Source: an uncultured Paracoccaceae bacterium
GTDB lineage: Bacteria; Pseudomonadota; Alphaproteobacteria; Rhodobacterales; Rhodobacteraceae
Direction: 5' to 3'
Assembly (NCBI GenBank): GCA_937146765.1
Contig: CAKZRP010000080.1
Location: 1 to 64,000, forward strand
Length of the DNA: 64,000 nucleotides
Positions 35,551 to 43,160 of the stretch are shown here, piece by piece; position 1 is the stretch's first letter, and every line of letters starts with the position of its first letter. A program made the position numbers and the translations under genes. Under the pieces are notes generated by a model that saw only the letters and a program-made list of their open reading frames with translations, searched no databases and was not told the DNA's origin.

Positions 35551-36557
35551 GGGCGGAACTCTGCGGCCAGCGCTTGACCCGCGGCATTGTATTCCTGCGC
35601 TATCCGCTCCACCAACTCTGCGGTGCTGGTGACGGATTTCACCGCGCCGATCCCTTGACCGGATCCCCAGATTTCCTTCCAGGCCTTTGGCTTCTGTCGG
35701 TCCGGGCCAAAGTTCATGGTGGATTGATCGGCAGTGGGAAGAGCCTCAGGATCAAGCCCGGCATTGCGGACGGATTGCTTTAGGTAATTTCCCCAAACGC
35801 CAGTAAACAATGAGGAATAGACGATCTCATCAGCGCTCCCCTCGACAATCATCTGTTTGTAGGCCGCATGCGCATTGGCTTCATGGGTCGCAATGAAGGG
35901 CGAGCCGGCGTAACCAAAGTCCGCGCCCAAAGCCCGCGCCGCCAGGAGCGCTTCGCCGGTGGCAATCGCACCCGAGAGCGCCAGGGGACCGTCGAACCAC
36001 TCTCGGATCTCCCGGATCAAGGCAAAGGGAGACAGCTGGCCCGCATGGCCACCGGCCCCTGCTGCAACCGCAATCAAGCCATCTGCTCCCTTCTCGATGG
36101 CCTTGCGGGCAAAGGTGTTGTTGATCACGTCATGTAGCACAATGCCACCGCAGGAATGGGCTGCGTCGTTCACCTCGACCCGCGCGCCGAGGGAGGTAAT
36201 CCAGATCGGCACCTTCCAGCGCGCGCAGATCTCCAGATCCCGCTCCAGACGCGCATTTGACCGGTGCACGATCTGGTTGACGGCAAAGGGTGCCGCGGGC
36301 TGATCCGGATTGGCCTGATTGTGCCGATCCAGAGCTTCGGTGATTTGCTTCAGCCAGATTTCAAGCTGCACCGCATCCCCGTCTCCTTCGCGGGCATTCA
36401 GCGCGGGGAATGCGCCTACGATTCCGGCCTTGCATTGGGCAATCACCAGGTCCGGGCAGGAAATGATGAACAAGGGAGACCCGATCAACGGCAGGCGGAG
36501 ATTGCGCAGAGCGATGGGGAGGTCGGGGCGCTGAACCATGTTGCGGCTGTCCTTCAT
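35547..36557 (-). CDS. Nitronate monooxygenase-type flavin oxidoreductase
   Basis: The 336-residue TIM-barrel protein of the 2-nitropropane dioxygenase family has LPLIGSPLFIISCPDLVIAQCKAG near the start and the FMN-phosphate loops AVAAGAGGHAGQLSPFALI and GAIATGEALLAARALGADFGYAG. Family members oxidise nitronates or act as FMN-dependent reductases in acyl-CoA pathways (some reduce enoyl-ACP). With the overlapping phosphotransferase gene and nearby crotonase, a role in acyl-CoA breakdown is plausible. GGAAGGAA precedes the ATG. Confidence 0.82.
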   Translation of the reverse strand: MKDSRNMVQRPDLPIALRNLRLPLIGSPLFIISCPDLVIAQCKAGIVGAFPALNAREGDGDAVQLEIWLKQITEALDRHNQANPDQPAAPFAVNQIVHRSNARLERDLEICARWKVPIWITSLGARVEVNDAAHSCGGIVLHDVINNTFARKAIEKGADGLIAVAAGAGGHAGQLSPFALIREIREWFDGPLALSGAIATGEALLAARALGADFGYAGSPFIATHEANAHAAYKQMIVEGSADEIVYSSLFTGVWGNYLKQSVRNAGLDPEALPTADQSTMNFGPDRQKPKAWKEIWGSGQGIGAVKSVTSTAELVERIAQEYNAAGQALAAEFRP

Positions 36558-37019
36558 GTTGAATTCCTTCCGAGGCGCAGGAACTGTTCATGCCTGAAAA
36601 GCCAATGCGTTCGTCTCGATGCTGCCGTGAGCATGTCATCTGGATCTGTTTGGATCAACGCAAGCCAGAGGGACCGACACGACGTCATTTGCCTTAAGCC
36701 AGCGAAACTGTTGCAAGAACCGCGCCTCGACAGGGATGGTGGGCGAATGCGGCTCGACATTCCGCAAGGGCTGAACAAGGATGCAATTCCTGAACCGATG
36801 GCACTTCCATGGTCAGAGAGCGATTTTATCAAAAACTTTCACGCGTTTATCACATCTCAACATCGTCATGGGAGCGTCAAGGGTGGCACAATGGAGGCCG
36901 CGGCCCGGGACGGCGCCACGGTGGATCGAGTCGAACGCGTGCAGGAAACGGAGGCGGGATCCCCGCCATGGGCGTTCGGGCCTGGATGAGGTGCCGGGCT
37001 GTTCGCGAAAGGACTGAGA
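36558..37019. other. Intergenic region before aroQ
   Basis: These 462 bases separate a minus-strand gene from plus-strand aroQ. No gene is supported; open frames here lack family features. AAAGGA at 37008-37013 is the aroQ ribosome binding site. A short GGCGGG/CCCGCC hairpin lies at 36953-36967. Promoters for both neighbours must be inside. Confidence 0.4.
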
Positions 37020-37469
37020 ATGAAAAGCGTTTTGATCCTAAATGGCCCCAACCTCAACCTGTTGGGCACCCGTCAACCCGAAGTCTATGGCGCCGAGACC
37101 CTTGCCATGGTCGAAGAGGCCTGCCGGGCACATGGTGCCGCCGCCGGGATTGAGGTCAGCTGCTTTCAATCCAATCACGAGGGAGCGCTTCTGGATCAGA
37201 TCCACGCGGCAAAGGGCGTGCACATCGGCATCGTCCTGAATGCGGGCGCCTACACACATACTTCGGTCGCCTTGATGGATGCGATCTATTCCGTCGAGGT
37301 ACCCACGGTCGAGGTGCATCTGTCCAACATCCATGCGCGCGAAAGCTTCCGGCATACCTCCTATATTTCCCGAGCTGCCATCGGCCAGATCTGCGGCTTC
37401 GGCTCCTTCGGGTATCTCATGGCGATTGATGCGCTATTGCAGCGTCAATTGAGAAACGAGGCTTCATGA
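37020..37469 (+). CDS. aroQ: Type II 3-dehydroquinate dehydratase
   Basis: The 149-residue enzyme forms 3-dehydroshikimate. The opening LILNGPNLNLLGTRQPEVYG includes the catalytic Tyr loop, FQSNHEGALLDQI and LNAGAYTHTSVALMDAI are substrate-binding, and EVHLSNIHARESFRHTSYIS contains the catalytic His region. Length matches dodecameric type II enzymes. Its stop overlaps the start of a luxR gene by four bases, an unusual pairing of shikimate synthesis with a quorum-type regulator. Confidence 0.94.
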   Translation: MKSVLILNGPNLNLLGTRQPEVYGAETLAMVEEACRAHGAAAGIEVSCFQSNHEGALLDQIHAAKGVHIGIVLNAGAYTHTSVALMDAIYSVEVPTVEVHLSNIHARESFRHTSYISRAAIGQICGFGSFGYLMAIDALLQRQLRNEAS

Positions 37470-38221
37470 AGTCCGGCGAGTATCTCCACCGTCTTACCCA
37501 GTTTCGCACCATCGAGGAGCTTTGGCATGCCCATGTCTCTCAGATGGGGCGGTTCGGCTTTGACCGGTTGCTTTACGGGTATACCCTCTTCAAGACCGAG
37601 ACCTCGCTGGGGGATCCTGATGATTTCGTGATCCTCAGCAATCATACGCCGGAATACCTCGAAGGGTATCTGGGCGAGGGACTTTACTCCAACGCGCCCA
37701 TGCTGAAATGGGCATTGGAGCATGAGGGTGCCTCCAGCTGGCGAGGCGCGCAGGACATGGCGCAGCAGGGGTTGCTCGACAAGAAGGCGCGTGCCGTCTT
37801 TGACTTCAACCAGCGGATGGGAGTTGTGGCGGGCTATACGATCAGCTTCAACGCGCCCACTCAGCGCTTCAGGGGCGCCATTGCACTGACAGCCCGTCCT
37901 TCGCTCAGCCAGGATGATGTGGATGCCATCTGGGATGAATATGGCGATGATATCGTTCTGATGAACAACGTCGCGCATCTGAAGATTCTCACCCTGCCCT
38001 ACCGCGCGCCCAAACGCAGCCTGACCAAACGCCAGCGGGAGGTGTTGCAATGGGTGGGCGACGGCAAGACGACGCAGGATATTGCGCTTTTGATGGGGCT
38101 CACCACCGCTACCATCGAAAAACACCTGCGTCTGGCGCGCGAGACTCTTTCCGTGGAGACGACGGCGCAGGCCGTGCTGAAGGCGGCGCTTCACAACCAA
38201 ATGTATGCCGTTGAATATTAA
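37466..38221 (+). CDS. LuxR-family regulator with autoinducer-binding-like domain (LuxR solo)
   Basis: The 251-residue protein has an N-terminal autoinducer-binding-like domain (about 20-170) and a C-terminal GerE/LuxR helix-turn-helix (LTKRQREVLQWVGDGKTTQDIA ... TIEKHLRLARETL, about 188-245). No luxI is present in the window. Spacing aligns with TraR invariants: Tyr61 is Y68, Pro71 is P78 and Trp85 is W92, but Trp57 is replaced by Y64 and Asp70 by A77. Loss of the Asp that holds the acyl-homoserine-lactone amide suggests a different or absent ligand. It is translationally coupled to aroQ. Confidence 0.85.
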   Translation: MKSGEYLHRLTQFRTIEELWHAHVSQMGRFGFDRLLYGYTLFKTETSLGDPDDFVILSNHTPEYLEGYLGEGLYSNAPMLKWALEHEGASSWRGAQDMAQQGLLDKKARAVFDFNQRMGVVAGYTISFNAPTQRFRGAIALTARPSLSQDDVDAIWDEYGDDIVLMNNVAHLKILTLPYRAPKRSLTKRQREVLQWVGDGKTTQDIALLMGLTTATIEKHLRLARETLSVETTAQAVLKAALHNQMYAVEY

Positions 38222-38289
38222 ACGCAAATCGGAAACAGTGGGCAGTCTGTAACCGAAGTGTGACCATTTTCTTACCTAAATATTAACTT

Positions 38290-38530
38290 TATGTCCTTAA
38301 GGGTATGGAAAACTAGACTTCCGCTGGTAGCGTTAAACCGGCATAATATCGGCAGTTCCGTGAGTGGTGGCTTGGCCTGGGAACCCCGGGAAACGATCCT
38401 TGGAATTGCAAGGCTCTCATACCTGTCCGGTCGTTGGCGTGTATTGGTCCACGTTGGCGATCGGAACCTAAACTTCCAGAAAAGATGAAATCCAGACAAC
38501 CGATGCCCAGAAGGGCATGTCGGATTTTTT
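38290..38530 (+). ncRNA. Candidate structured RNA ending in an intrinsic terminator
   Basis: A 240-base stretch after the luxR gene ends in a terminator (stem ATGCCC 38503-38508 / GGGCAT 38513-38518, outer CCG/CGG, then TTTTTT 38525-38530). Inside is an elaborate hairpin: CCGGTCG (38427-38433) pairs with CGATCGG (38458-38464), then a symmetric TTGG/TTGG internal loop, then CGTG/CACG. GTTCCG near 38355 can pair with CGGAAC at 38462-38467 as an alternative. A 65-codon open frame (38291-38488) has no good ribosome binding site. Family unknown; I could not match it to 6S, SRP, tmRNA or RNase P RNA. Confidence 0.4.
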
Positions 38531-38624
38531 GAGCTGCGCGCCAGACATTGGGCGCGACATTGGGGCTGGGCCTACAAAGCGCAGAGCCGCTCCTCAAGCG
38601 AACCGGAATCCTATGAAACAGAAA

Positions 38625-38650
38625 CCCCGGCGCAGCGGTGCTGGCCGGGG
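38625..38650 (-). terminator. Intrinsic terminator of tsf
   Basis: A 7-bp GC stem (CCCCGGC / GCCGGGG) is followed on the minus strand by TTTCTGTTTC. It lies 29 bases after the tsf stop. Confidence 0.75.
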
Positions 38651-38678
38651 CGTCTTGTGATTCATCTGCGGGGCGAAC

Positions 38679-39554
38679 TCAGCCCTGAGCGGCCTTTGCC
38701 ACTTCGGCAGCGAAGTCTTCTTTTTCCACAACGATGCCTTCGCCAACTTCAACACGCACGAAACCGGTGATGGTTGCGCCTGCTTCCTTGGCTGCGGCTT
38801 CAACGGTCAGGTCCGGGTTCACAACGAACTGCTGGCTCAGCAAGGTGGACTCAGCGACGAACTTCTGCATCCGGCCGACGATCATCTTTTCGATGACGGC
38901 GTCCGGCTTGCCGGATTCGCGTGCGATGTCGATCTGAACCTGACGCTCTTTTTCGACGATGGCAGGATCCAGATCCGCTTCGGACAGAGCTGCCGGGTTT
39001 ACAGCTGCAATATGCATTGCAACCTGCTTGCCGATCGCTTCGTCACCGCCGGTCAGAGCGACGAGAACGCCGATCTTGCCCATGCCTTCGGTGGCTGCGT
39101 TGTGGACATAGGAAACGACGATATCGCCTTCCAGCTTTTCCAGACGACGCAGGGTCATGTTCTCGCCGATGGTGGCGATCTTGTCGGTCAGGGTGGTAGC
39201 AACGGATTTGCCACCCAGATCTGCTTCGGCCAGCTCTTCAACGGTGTTCACACCCAGAGCGGCTTTGGCGATGCCGGCCACCATGGTCTGAAACTCGCCG
39301 TTCTTCGCCACGAAGTCGGTCTCGGAGTTCACTTCGACCGCAACACCCTTGCCGCCTTCGACGAGAACGGCCACCAGGCCCTCTGCCGCGGTCCGACCGG
39401 ATTTTTTAGCTGCCTTGGCCAGACCTTTGGTGCGCAGCCAGTCAACCGCGGCTTCCATGTCGCCATCGGTTTCGACCAGGGCTTTTTTCGCGTCCATCAT
39501 GCCTGCGCCGGTGGATTCGCGCAGTTCCTTAACCATTGCTGCAGTGATTGCCAT
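38679..39554 (-). CDS. tsf: Translation elongation factor Ts
   Basis: This 291-residue protein exchanges GDP for GTP on EF-Tu. The start AITAAMVKELRESTGAGMMDAKKAL is the conserved UBA-like/N-terminal signature, and SETDFVAKNGEFQ in the core domain is the family's second signature. GAGGAG precedes the ATG. It is downstream of rpsB with an 80-base gap holding a hairpin, the near-universal rpsB-tsf arrangement. Confidence 0.97.
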   Translation of the reverse strand: MAITAAMVKELRESTGAGMMDAKKALVETDGDMEAAVDWLRTKGLAKAAKKSGRTAAEGLVAVLVEGGKGVAVEVNSETDFVAKNGEFQTMVAGIAKAALGVNTVEELAEADLGGKSVATTLTDKIATIGENMTLRRLEKLEGDIVVSYVHNAATEGMGKIGVLVALTGGDEAIGKQVAMHIAAVNPAALSEADLDPAIVEKERQVQIDIARESGKPDAVIEKMIVGRMQKFVAESTLLSQQFVVNPDLTVEAAAKEAGATITGFVRVEVGEGIVVEKEDFAAEVAKAAQG

Positions 39555-39583
39555 TTTCGGCTCTCCTCAAGTCAAATGCGGTT

Positions 39584-39607
39584 TGGGGCAGGTCATACCC
39601 TGCCCCA
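39584..39607 (-). terminator. Hairpin between rpsB and tsf
   Basis: A perfect 9-bp stem (TGGGGCAGG / CCTGCCCCA) with a 6-base loop lies in the rpsB-tsf gap, followed on the minus strand by AAACC. It is probably an attenuator or stability element, since tsf must be read through. Confidence 0.55.
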
Positions 39608-39634
39608 CATGTCAAATCTATGACAGGCTGTAGA

Positions 39635-40402
39635 TCAGGCGTCGGCTTCTTCAGCGACGACTTCCTCAACCGGGGCGTCTTCCAGCGCACCGAGGTCAAC
39701 GCCAGCTGCGCCGAGCTGAGCGGACATGCCGTCCAGAGCTGCGCGGGCGACGAGGTCGGTATAGAGGGAGATCGCGCGGGCCGCGTCATCGTTACCGGGG
39801 ATGATGTAGTCCACACCTGAAGGCGAGCAGTTGGTGTCGACAACGGCGACAACCGGAATGCCCAGCTTATTGGCTTCTGCGATGGCGAGGGATTCTTTCT
39901 TCACGTCGATAATGAAAAGCAGATCCGGAACGCCGCCCATGTCGCGGATACCGCCGAGGGAAGCCTGCAGCTTCGCCTGGTCACGCTCCATGCCCAGACG
40001 CTCTTTCTTGGTCAGGCCTTCGGCCCCGGCTGCCATGCGCTCGTCGATTTCCTTCAGACGCTGAATCGACTGGGAAACGGTTTTCCAGTTGGTCAGCGTG
40101 CCACCGAGCCAGCGGTGGTTCATGTAGTACTGAGCAGATTTCTCAGCGGCTTCTGCGATCGGCGCTGCGGCCTGACGCTTGGTGCCGATGAACAGAACGC
40201 GGCCGCCTTTGGCAACGGTGTCACGCACAGCTTTCAGAGCCGCGTCCAGCATCGGAACGGTCTGGGTGAGGTCCATGATGTGGATGCCGTTGCGCGCGCC
40301 GTAGATGAAGGGCGCCATGCGCGGGTTCCAGCGCTGTGTCTGGTGACCAAAGTGAACGCCAGCTTCCAGCAGCTGACGCATGGTGAACTCGGGAAGAGCC
40401 AT
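39635..40402 (-). CDS. rpsB: 30S ribosomal protein S2
   Basis: The 255-residue protein starts MALPEFTMRQLLEAGVHFGHQTQRWNP; it also has FIYGARNGIHIMDL, RWLGGTLTNWKTV and GIPVVAVVDTNCSPSGVDYIIPGNDDA, all typical of S2. The C-terminus is acidic (PVEEVVAEEADA). AAAAGGA lies before the ATG. It is first in the rpsB-tsf operon. Confidence 0.97.
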   Translation of the reverse strand: MALPEFTMRQLLEAGVHFGHQTQRWNPRMAPFIYGARNGIHIMDLTQTVPMLDAALKAVRDTVAKGGRVLFIGTKRQAAAPIAEAAEKSAQYYMNHRWLGGTLTNWKTVSQSIQRLKEIDERMAAGAEGLTKKERLGMERDQAKLQASLGGIRDMGGVPDLLFIIDVKKESLAIAEANKLGIPVVAVVDTNCSPSGVDYIIPGNDDAARAISLYTDLVARAALDGMSAQLGAAGVDLGALEDAPVEEVVAEEADA

Positions 40403-40569
40403 GCTATTCTATCCTTTTCCGGTTTTATCCTCAGCGGGGGTTCAGAAGCGACTGCCTCCAACCGGCGGTCTGTCAGGGATGTCTCCCCTGAACAGGCCAA
40501 ACCCCGCCTGTGGGTTCGATGGCGCGCGTATATGCCAGCTTTGGTGGGGGCGCAAGCGTAAAAGCTTGC

Positions 40570-41415
40570 TCATGCGGGCTTGGGCACTGCCCGTCGCAAG
40601 CCCGCATGACCCGTCCGAACTACCACTTCGCAGGCGGCGGCCAGAGCCTTGCGATCGCCGACCTCAGACACTTTGATCGGGGGATGATAGGTCAACTCAA
40701 CCTGTCCTTGCCGTTCGGCGCTCAGGACTTTCAGGAGGTGGCCGCCAAAATCCATGTCCCCCCACCAGCCATAGAACCGAGGCTCGCCTCCTTTGGGGGC
40801 GTGAAACACCACCGAGACGGGTTGCACATGAAGGATGTCGCGCAGATCGGGCTCAAACAGCGAGGCAAACAGCGTGGTCTTGAACGGCAGGACCCGCAGC
40901 CCGTCGGTGGACGTGCCCTCGGGGAAAAACAGCAGCTTGTGGCCCGCCTTCAAACGATCCGAGAAGATCTTTTTCTGTTCAGCGGCTTGGCGGGGATCTC
41001 TGGCAATGAAAACGGTGCCGGTTGCGCGCGCCAGCCAGCCGATGCCGGGCCAGCCTGCAACCTCGGACTTGGAGACGAAATAAATCCGTTTCCGCGCATT
41101 CAGGGCAAAAATGTCCAGCCAGGAGGAATGGTTTGCCACAACGATTCCGGGGCAATCCATGATTTCGCCATGGGCGGTGAATCCTATCCCCATGATGCGA
41201 AAGGCATTGCGACAGACGAACATGGTGATGAATGGGGTCAGCGGACGATGAAGCCCGCAGAAGGGACGTTCGAACAGCCGCACCAGTAACAACAGCAGGA
41301 GGCAACCGAAGACCAAGACTGCAAGTAATGTCCCGCGAAGGGCCACACGCAGCCAGCCACGCCCGCTGACCCGGATCGGCTCCGGCGGGGTCTCGCTCTG
41401 CCAGCTGACGCTCAT
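40570..41415 (-). CDS. olsA: Lyso-ornithine lipid O-acyltransferase / PlsC-like acyltransferase
   Basis: The protein has 281 residues from ATG 41415. An N-terminal membrane helix (TLLAVLVFGCLLLLLLVRLF) precedes the acyltransferase domain with NHSSWLDIFAL (HX4D catalytic motif), GTVFIARD and FPEGTSTDG (block III). The start overlaps the olsB stop by four bases. OlsB adds a 3-hydroxyacyl chain to ornithine and OlsA adds the second chain, making ornithine lipid in the inner membrane. A general lysophosphatidate acyltransferase activity is possible, but the context favours OlsA. The frame extending upstream overlaps olsB and is not used. Confidence 0.88.
   Translation of the reverse strand: MSVSWQSETPPEPIRVSGRGWLRVALRGTLLAVLVFGCLLLLLLVRLFERPFCGLHRPLTPFITMFVCRNAFRIMGIGFTAHGEIMDCPGIVVANHSSWLDIFALNARKRIYFVSKSEVAGWPGIGWLARATGTVFIARDPRQAAEQKKIFSDRLKAGHKLLFFPEGTSTDGLRVLPFKTTLFASLFEPDLRDILHVQPVSVVFHAPKGGEPRFYGWWGDMDFGGHLLKVLSAERQGQVELTYHPPIKVSEVGDRKALAAACEVVVRTGHAGLRRAVPKPA
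40571..40608 (-). terminator. Terminator overlapping the end of olsA
   Basis: A perfect 12-bp stem (CATGCGGGCTTG / CAAGCCCGCATG) spans the last codons and stop of olsA. On the minus strand it is followed by AGCAAGCTTTT. The terminator is thus partly encoded within the gene. Confidence 0.6.
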
Positions 41416-42173
41416 TGTGCGCCCTGCCCTCGCGTATAGATCCGGCTCTGGCGTTCGTTCATCCGGGCGGTGTCGAGGATCAGGCAGACGTCGGTCGTGT
41501 TGAAGGCATGGTCCACAAAGGCCCCATCGCCGACAAAACCGCCGAGCCGCAAGTAGGCCTTGATCAGCGCCGGAGTCTCCAGCATGGCGCGGCGGCGGTC
41601 GATCTGATCGACGGGCAACAGGTCCATCGGCTGGTAAGTCTTGGAACGCACCCGCAGGTCTTCGGGCACAAGGTGCGATTGATGCAGCATCGACAGCGGC
41701 TGCGCGAGGGCAGCGGGCTCGATGCCGTGAAAGGAGGCCACGCCGAACAGAACTTCGATCCCGTGGTCGGCGACATAGGCGGCAAGCCCGTTCCAGAGAT
41801 GGAACATCGCCATACCGCCCCGATAGTCCGGATGCAGGCAAGAGCGCCCCAGTTCCAACAGCTTGCGACCCGACTGGCGCAGCGGGGTCAGGTCGTATTC
41901 ATCTTCGGAATAGAACTGCCCCAATTTTTCTGCTTGATCGCCGCGCAACAGCCGGTAGACCCCCACCACCGCGCCGATGCTGTCGTCGCTCACCAGCATG
42001 TGGTCGAAATAGGGGTCGAAGCGATCCTGCTCAAGTCCGGCTTCATGGTCGACCATCTCGCCACCGCCGCCGAGTTCGCGCACGAAGACCTCGTAGCGCA
42101 GCCGCTGTGCGGCCCTCAGGTCTGCTTCCGTCTCGGCGATCCTGACAGAGAATTGCGGGGTTCCGTCTGGCAT
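41412..42173 (-). CDS. olsB: L-ornithine N-alpha-acyltransferase
   Basis: The protein has 253 residues from ATG 42173. It is a GNAT-related hemolysin-like acyltransferase: RIAETEADLRAAQRLRYEVFVRELGG opens the fold, FDHMLVSDD and VGVYRLL follow, and LLELGRSCLHPDYRGG is the acyl-carrier/substrate-binding signature. It makes lyso-ornithine lipid from ornithine and 3-hydroxyacyl-ACP. It forms the olsBA operon with an ATGA overlap. In Sinorhizobium olsB responds to phosphate limitation through PhoB; no convincing Pho box is visible here. Confidence 0.9.
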   Translation of the reverse strand: MPDGTPQFSVRIAETEADLRAAQRLRYEVFVRELGGGGEMVDHEAGLEQDRFDPYFDHMLVSDDSIGAVVGVYRLLRGDQAEKLGQFYSEDEYDLTPLRQSGRKLLELGRSCLHPDYRGGMAMFHLWNGLAAYVADHGIEVLFGVASFHGIEPAALAQPLSMLHQSHLVPEDLRVRSKTYQPMDLLPVDQIDRRRAMLETPALIKAYLRLGGFVGDGAFVDHAFNTTDVCLILDTARMNERQSRIYTRGQGAQ

Positions 42174-42280
42174 GGCTCTGCTCTTTCCAGGTCTTTTTCG
42201 GGCAGATAGCCCATCGGCAGCTTCACGCGCAAGGAATATGCACAATTGTCGCCACTCTGTTAATCTTTCATAAACCGTTT

Positions 42281-42463
42281 TTACGGATCAAAGACCGGAA
42301 CAAGGGCGATGCGCGATCCGTCGATGACAAGCTTGCCCTGGTCGGGAAAATTCACGGTGATCTTGCCGCCGATGTTCGACTGAACCTGCCCCAGCCCCCA
42401 GTCCGGGTGGTCGGGGTGGCGGACGAACATCCCGGGCGCCAGGATCGCATTGAGGTCGTTCAT
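42281..42463 (-). CDS. DUF3553 small protein
   Basis: The 60-residue protein contains the segments FVRHPDHPDWGLGQVQSN and GGKITVNFPDQGKLVI, an all-beta CarD/Tudor-like fold typical of DUF3553. Function is unknown; related folds contact RNA polymerase or nucleic acids. It is divergent from chpT with only 29 bases between start codons, so the two share a promoter region. Confidence 0.82.
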   Translation of the reverse strand: MNDLNAILAPGMFVRHPDHPDWGLGQVQSNIGGKITVNFPDQGKLVIDGSRIALVPVFDP

Positions 42464-42492
42464 GAGAGGAATGGCCCTATTGGAGGAAAGTC

Positions 42493-43086
42493 ATGGGTGT
42501 AGATAACGCCAATCTGGCCGCATTGGTAGGCTCTCGGATCTGTCACGATCTGATCAGCCCTGTCGGTGCGATCAACAACGGGCTCGAGCTCCTCGGCATG
42601 TCCAATTCGCTTGAAGGGCCGGAGCTGGAGCTGATCTCCGATTCCGTCAACAATGCCAATGCCCGCATCCGCTTCTTCCGCGTCGCCTTTGGCGCGGCGG
42701 GCGAGCAGGATCTGGGGCGAGCGGAAGTGGTGAGTGTGCTCAGCGATGTCAGCAAGGGCGGCCGCATCAAATACAACTGGTCCTCGGAGGCTCCGGCTCC
42801 GCGCCGCGAGGTTCGAATGGCCTTTCTTGCCGGGCTCTGCCTCGAAAGCGCCCTGCCCTATGGTGGCACCGTGCAGATCCTGCGCAGCGGTGACGGTTGG
42901 TCCGTGATCGGCGAAGGCCGCAAAGTGAATGTGGACGAAACCCTTTGGGCCGGGCTCTCAGGCGTGCAAGACGCGGAGATCACGCCGGCCTTGGTGCAAT
43001 TCGCCCTCTTGCCCGAGGCAGCGAAGGAGGCAGGTCGCAAGGTCTCGTTTGATGCGGGACTGGAGAAGGCGACGATCACTTTCTGA
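42493..43086 (+). CDS. chpT: Histidine phosphotransferase ChpT
   Basis: The 197-residue protein has phosphoacceptor His18 in SRICHDLISPVGAINNGLE. The rest resembles a degenerate kinase ATP-binding domain (KYNWSSEAPAPRREVR ... GLCLESALPYGG), as in Caulobacter ChpT. ChpT passes phosphate from hybrid kinase CckA to CtrA and CpdR; in Rhodobacterales this relay controls motility and gene transfer agents. GGAGGAAA precedes the ATG. It is followed by a terminator and convergent proA. Confidence 0.9.
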   Translation: MGVDNANLAALVGSRICHDLISPVGAINNGLELLGMSNSLEGPELELISDSVNNANARIRFFRVAFGAAGEQDLGRAEVVSVLSDVSKGGRIKYNWSSEAPAPRREVRMAFLAGLCLESALPYGGTVQILRSGDGWSVIGEGRKVNVDETLWAGLSGVQDAEITPALVQFALLPEAAKEAGRKVSFDAGLEKATITF

Positions 43087-43107
43087 TCTTGCCTCACTCA
43101 GACAGCA

Positions 43108-43136
43108 AAAACGCCGCTGGGGAACAGCGGCGTTTT
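43108..43136. terminator. Terminator between chpT and proA
   Basis: A perfect 12-bp stem (AAAACGCCGCTG / CAGCGGCGTTTT) with loop GGGAA lies 22 bases after chpT and 25 bases after the convergent proA stop. Confidence 0.85.
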
Positions 43137-43160
43137 CCATTTTGTATCAATGATATGCGA

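Noticed and set aside
36264..36989. 241-codon frame ahead of aroQ
   Set aside because: Half of it is antisense to the nitronate monooxygenase gene and the rest shows no coding-like features.
42174..42280. Pho box before olsB
   Set aside because: CTGTTAA and TTCATAA occur, but spacing is 10 rather than 11 bases and both halves are poor matches. PhoB control of olsB is plausible from other species but not shown here.
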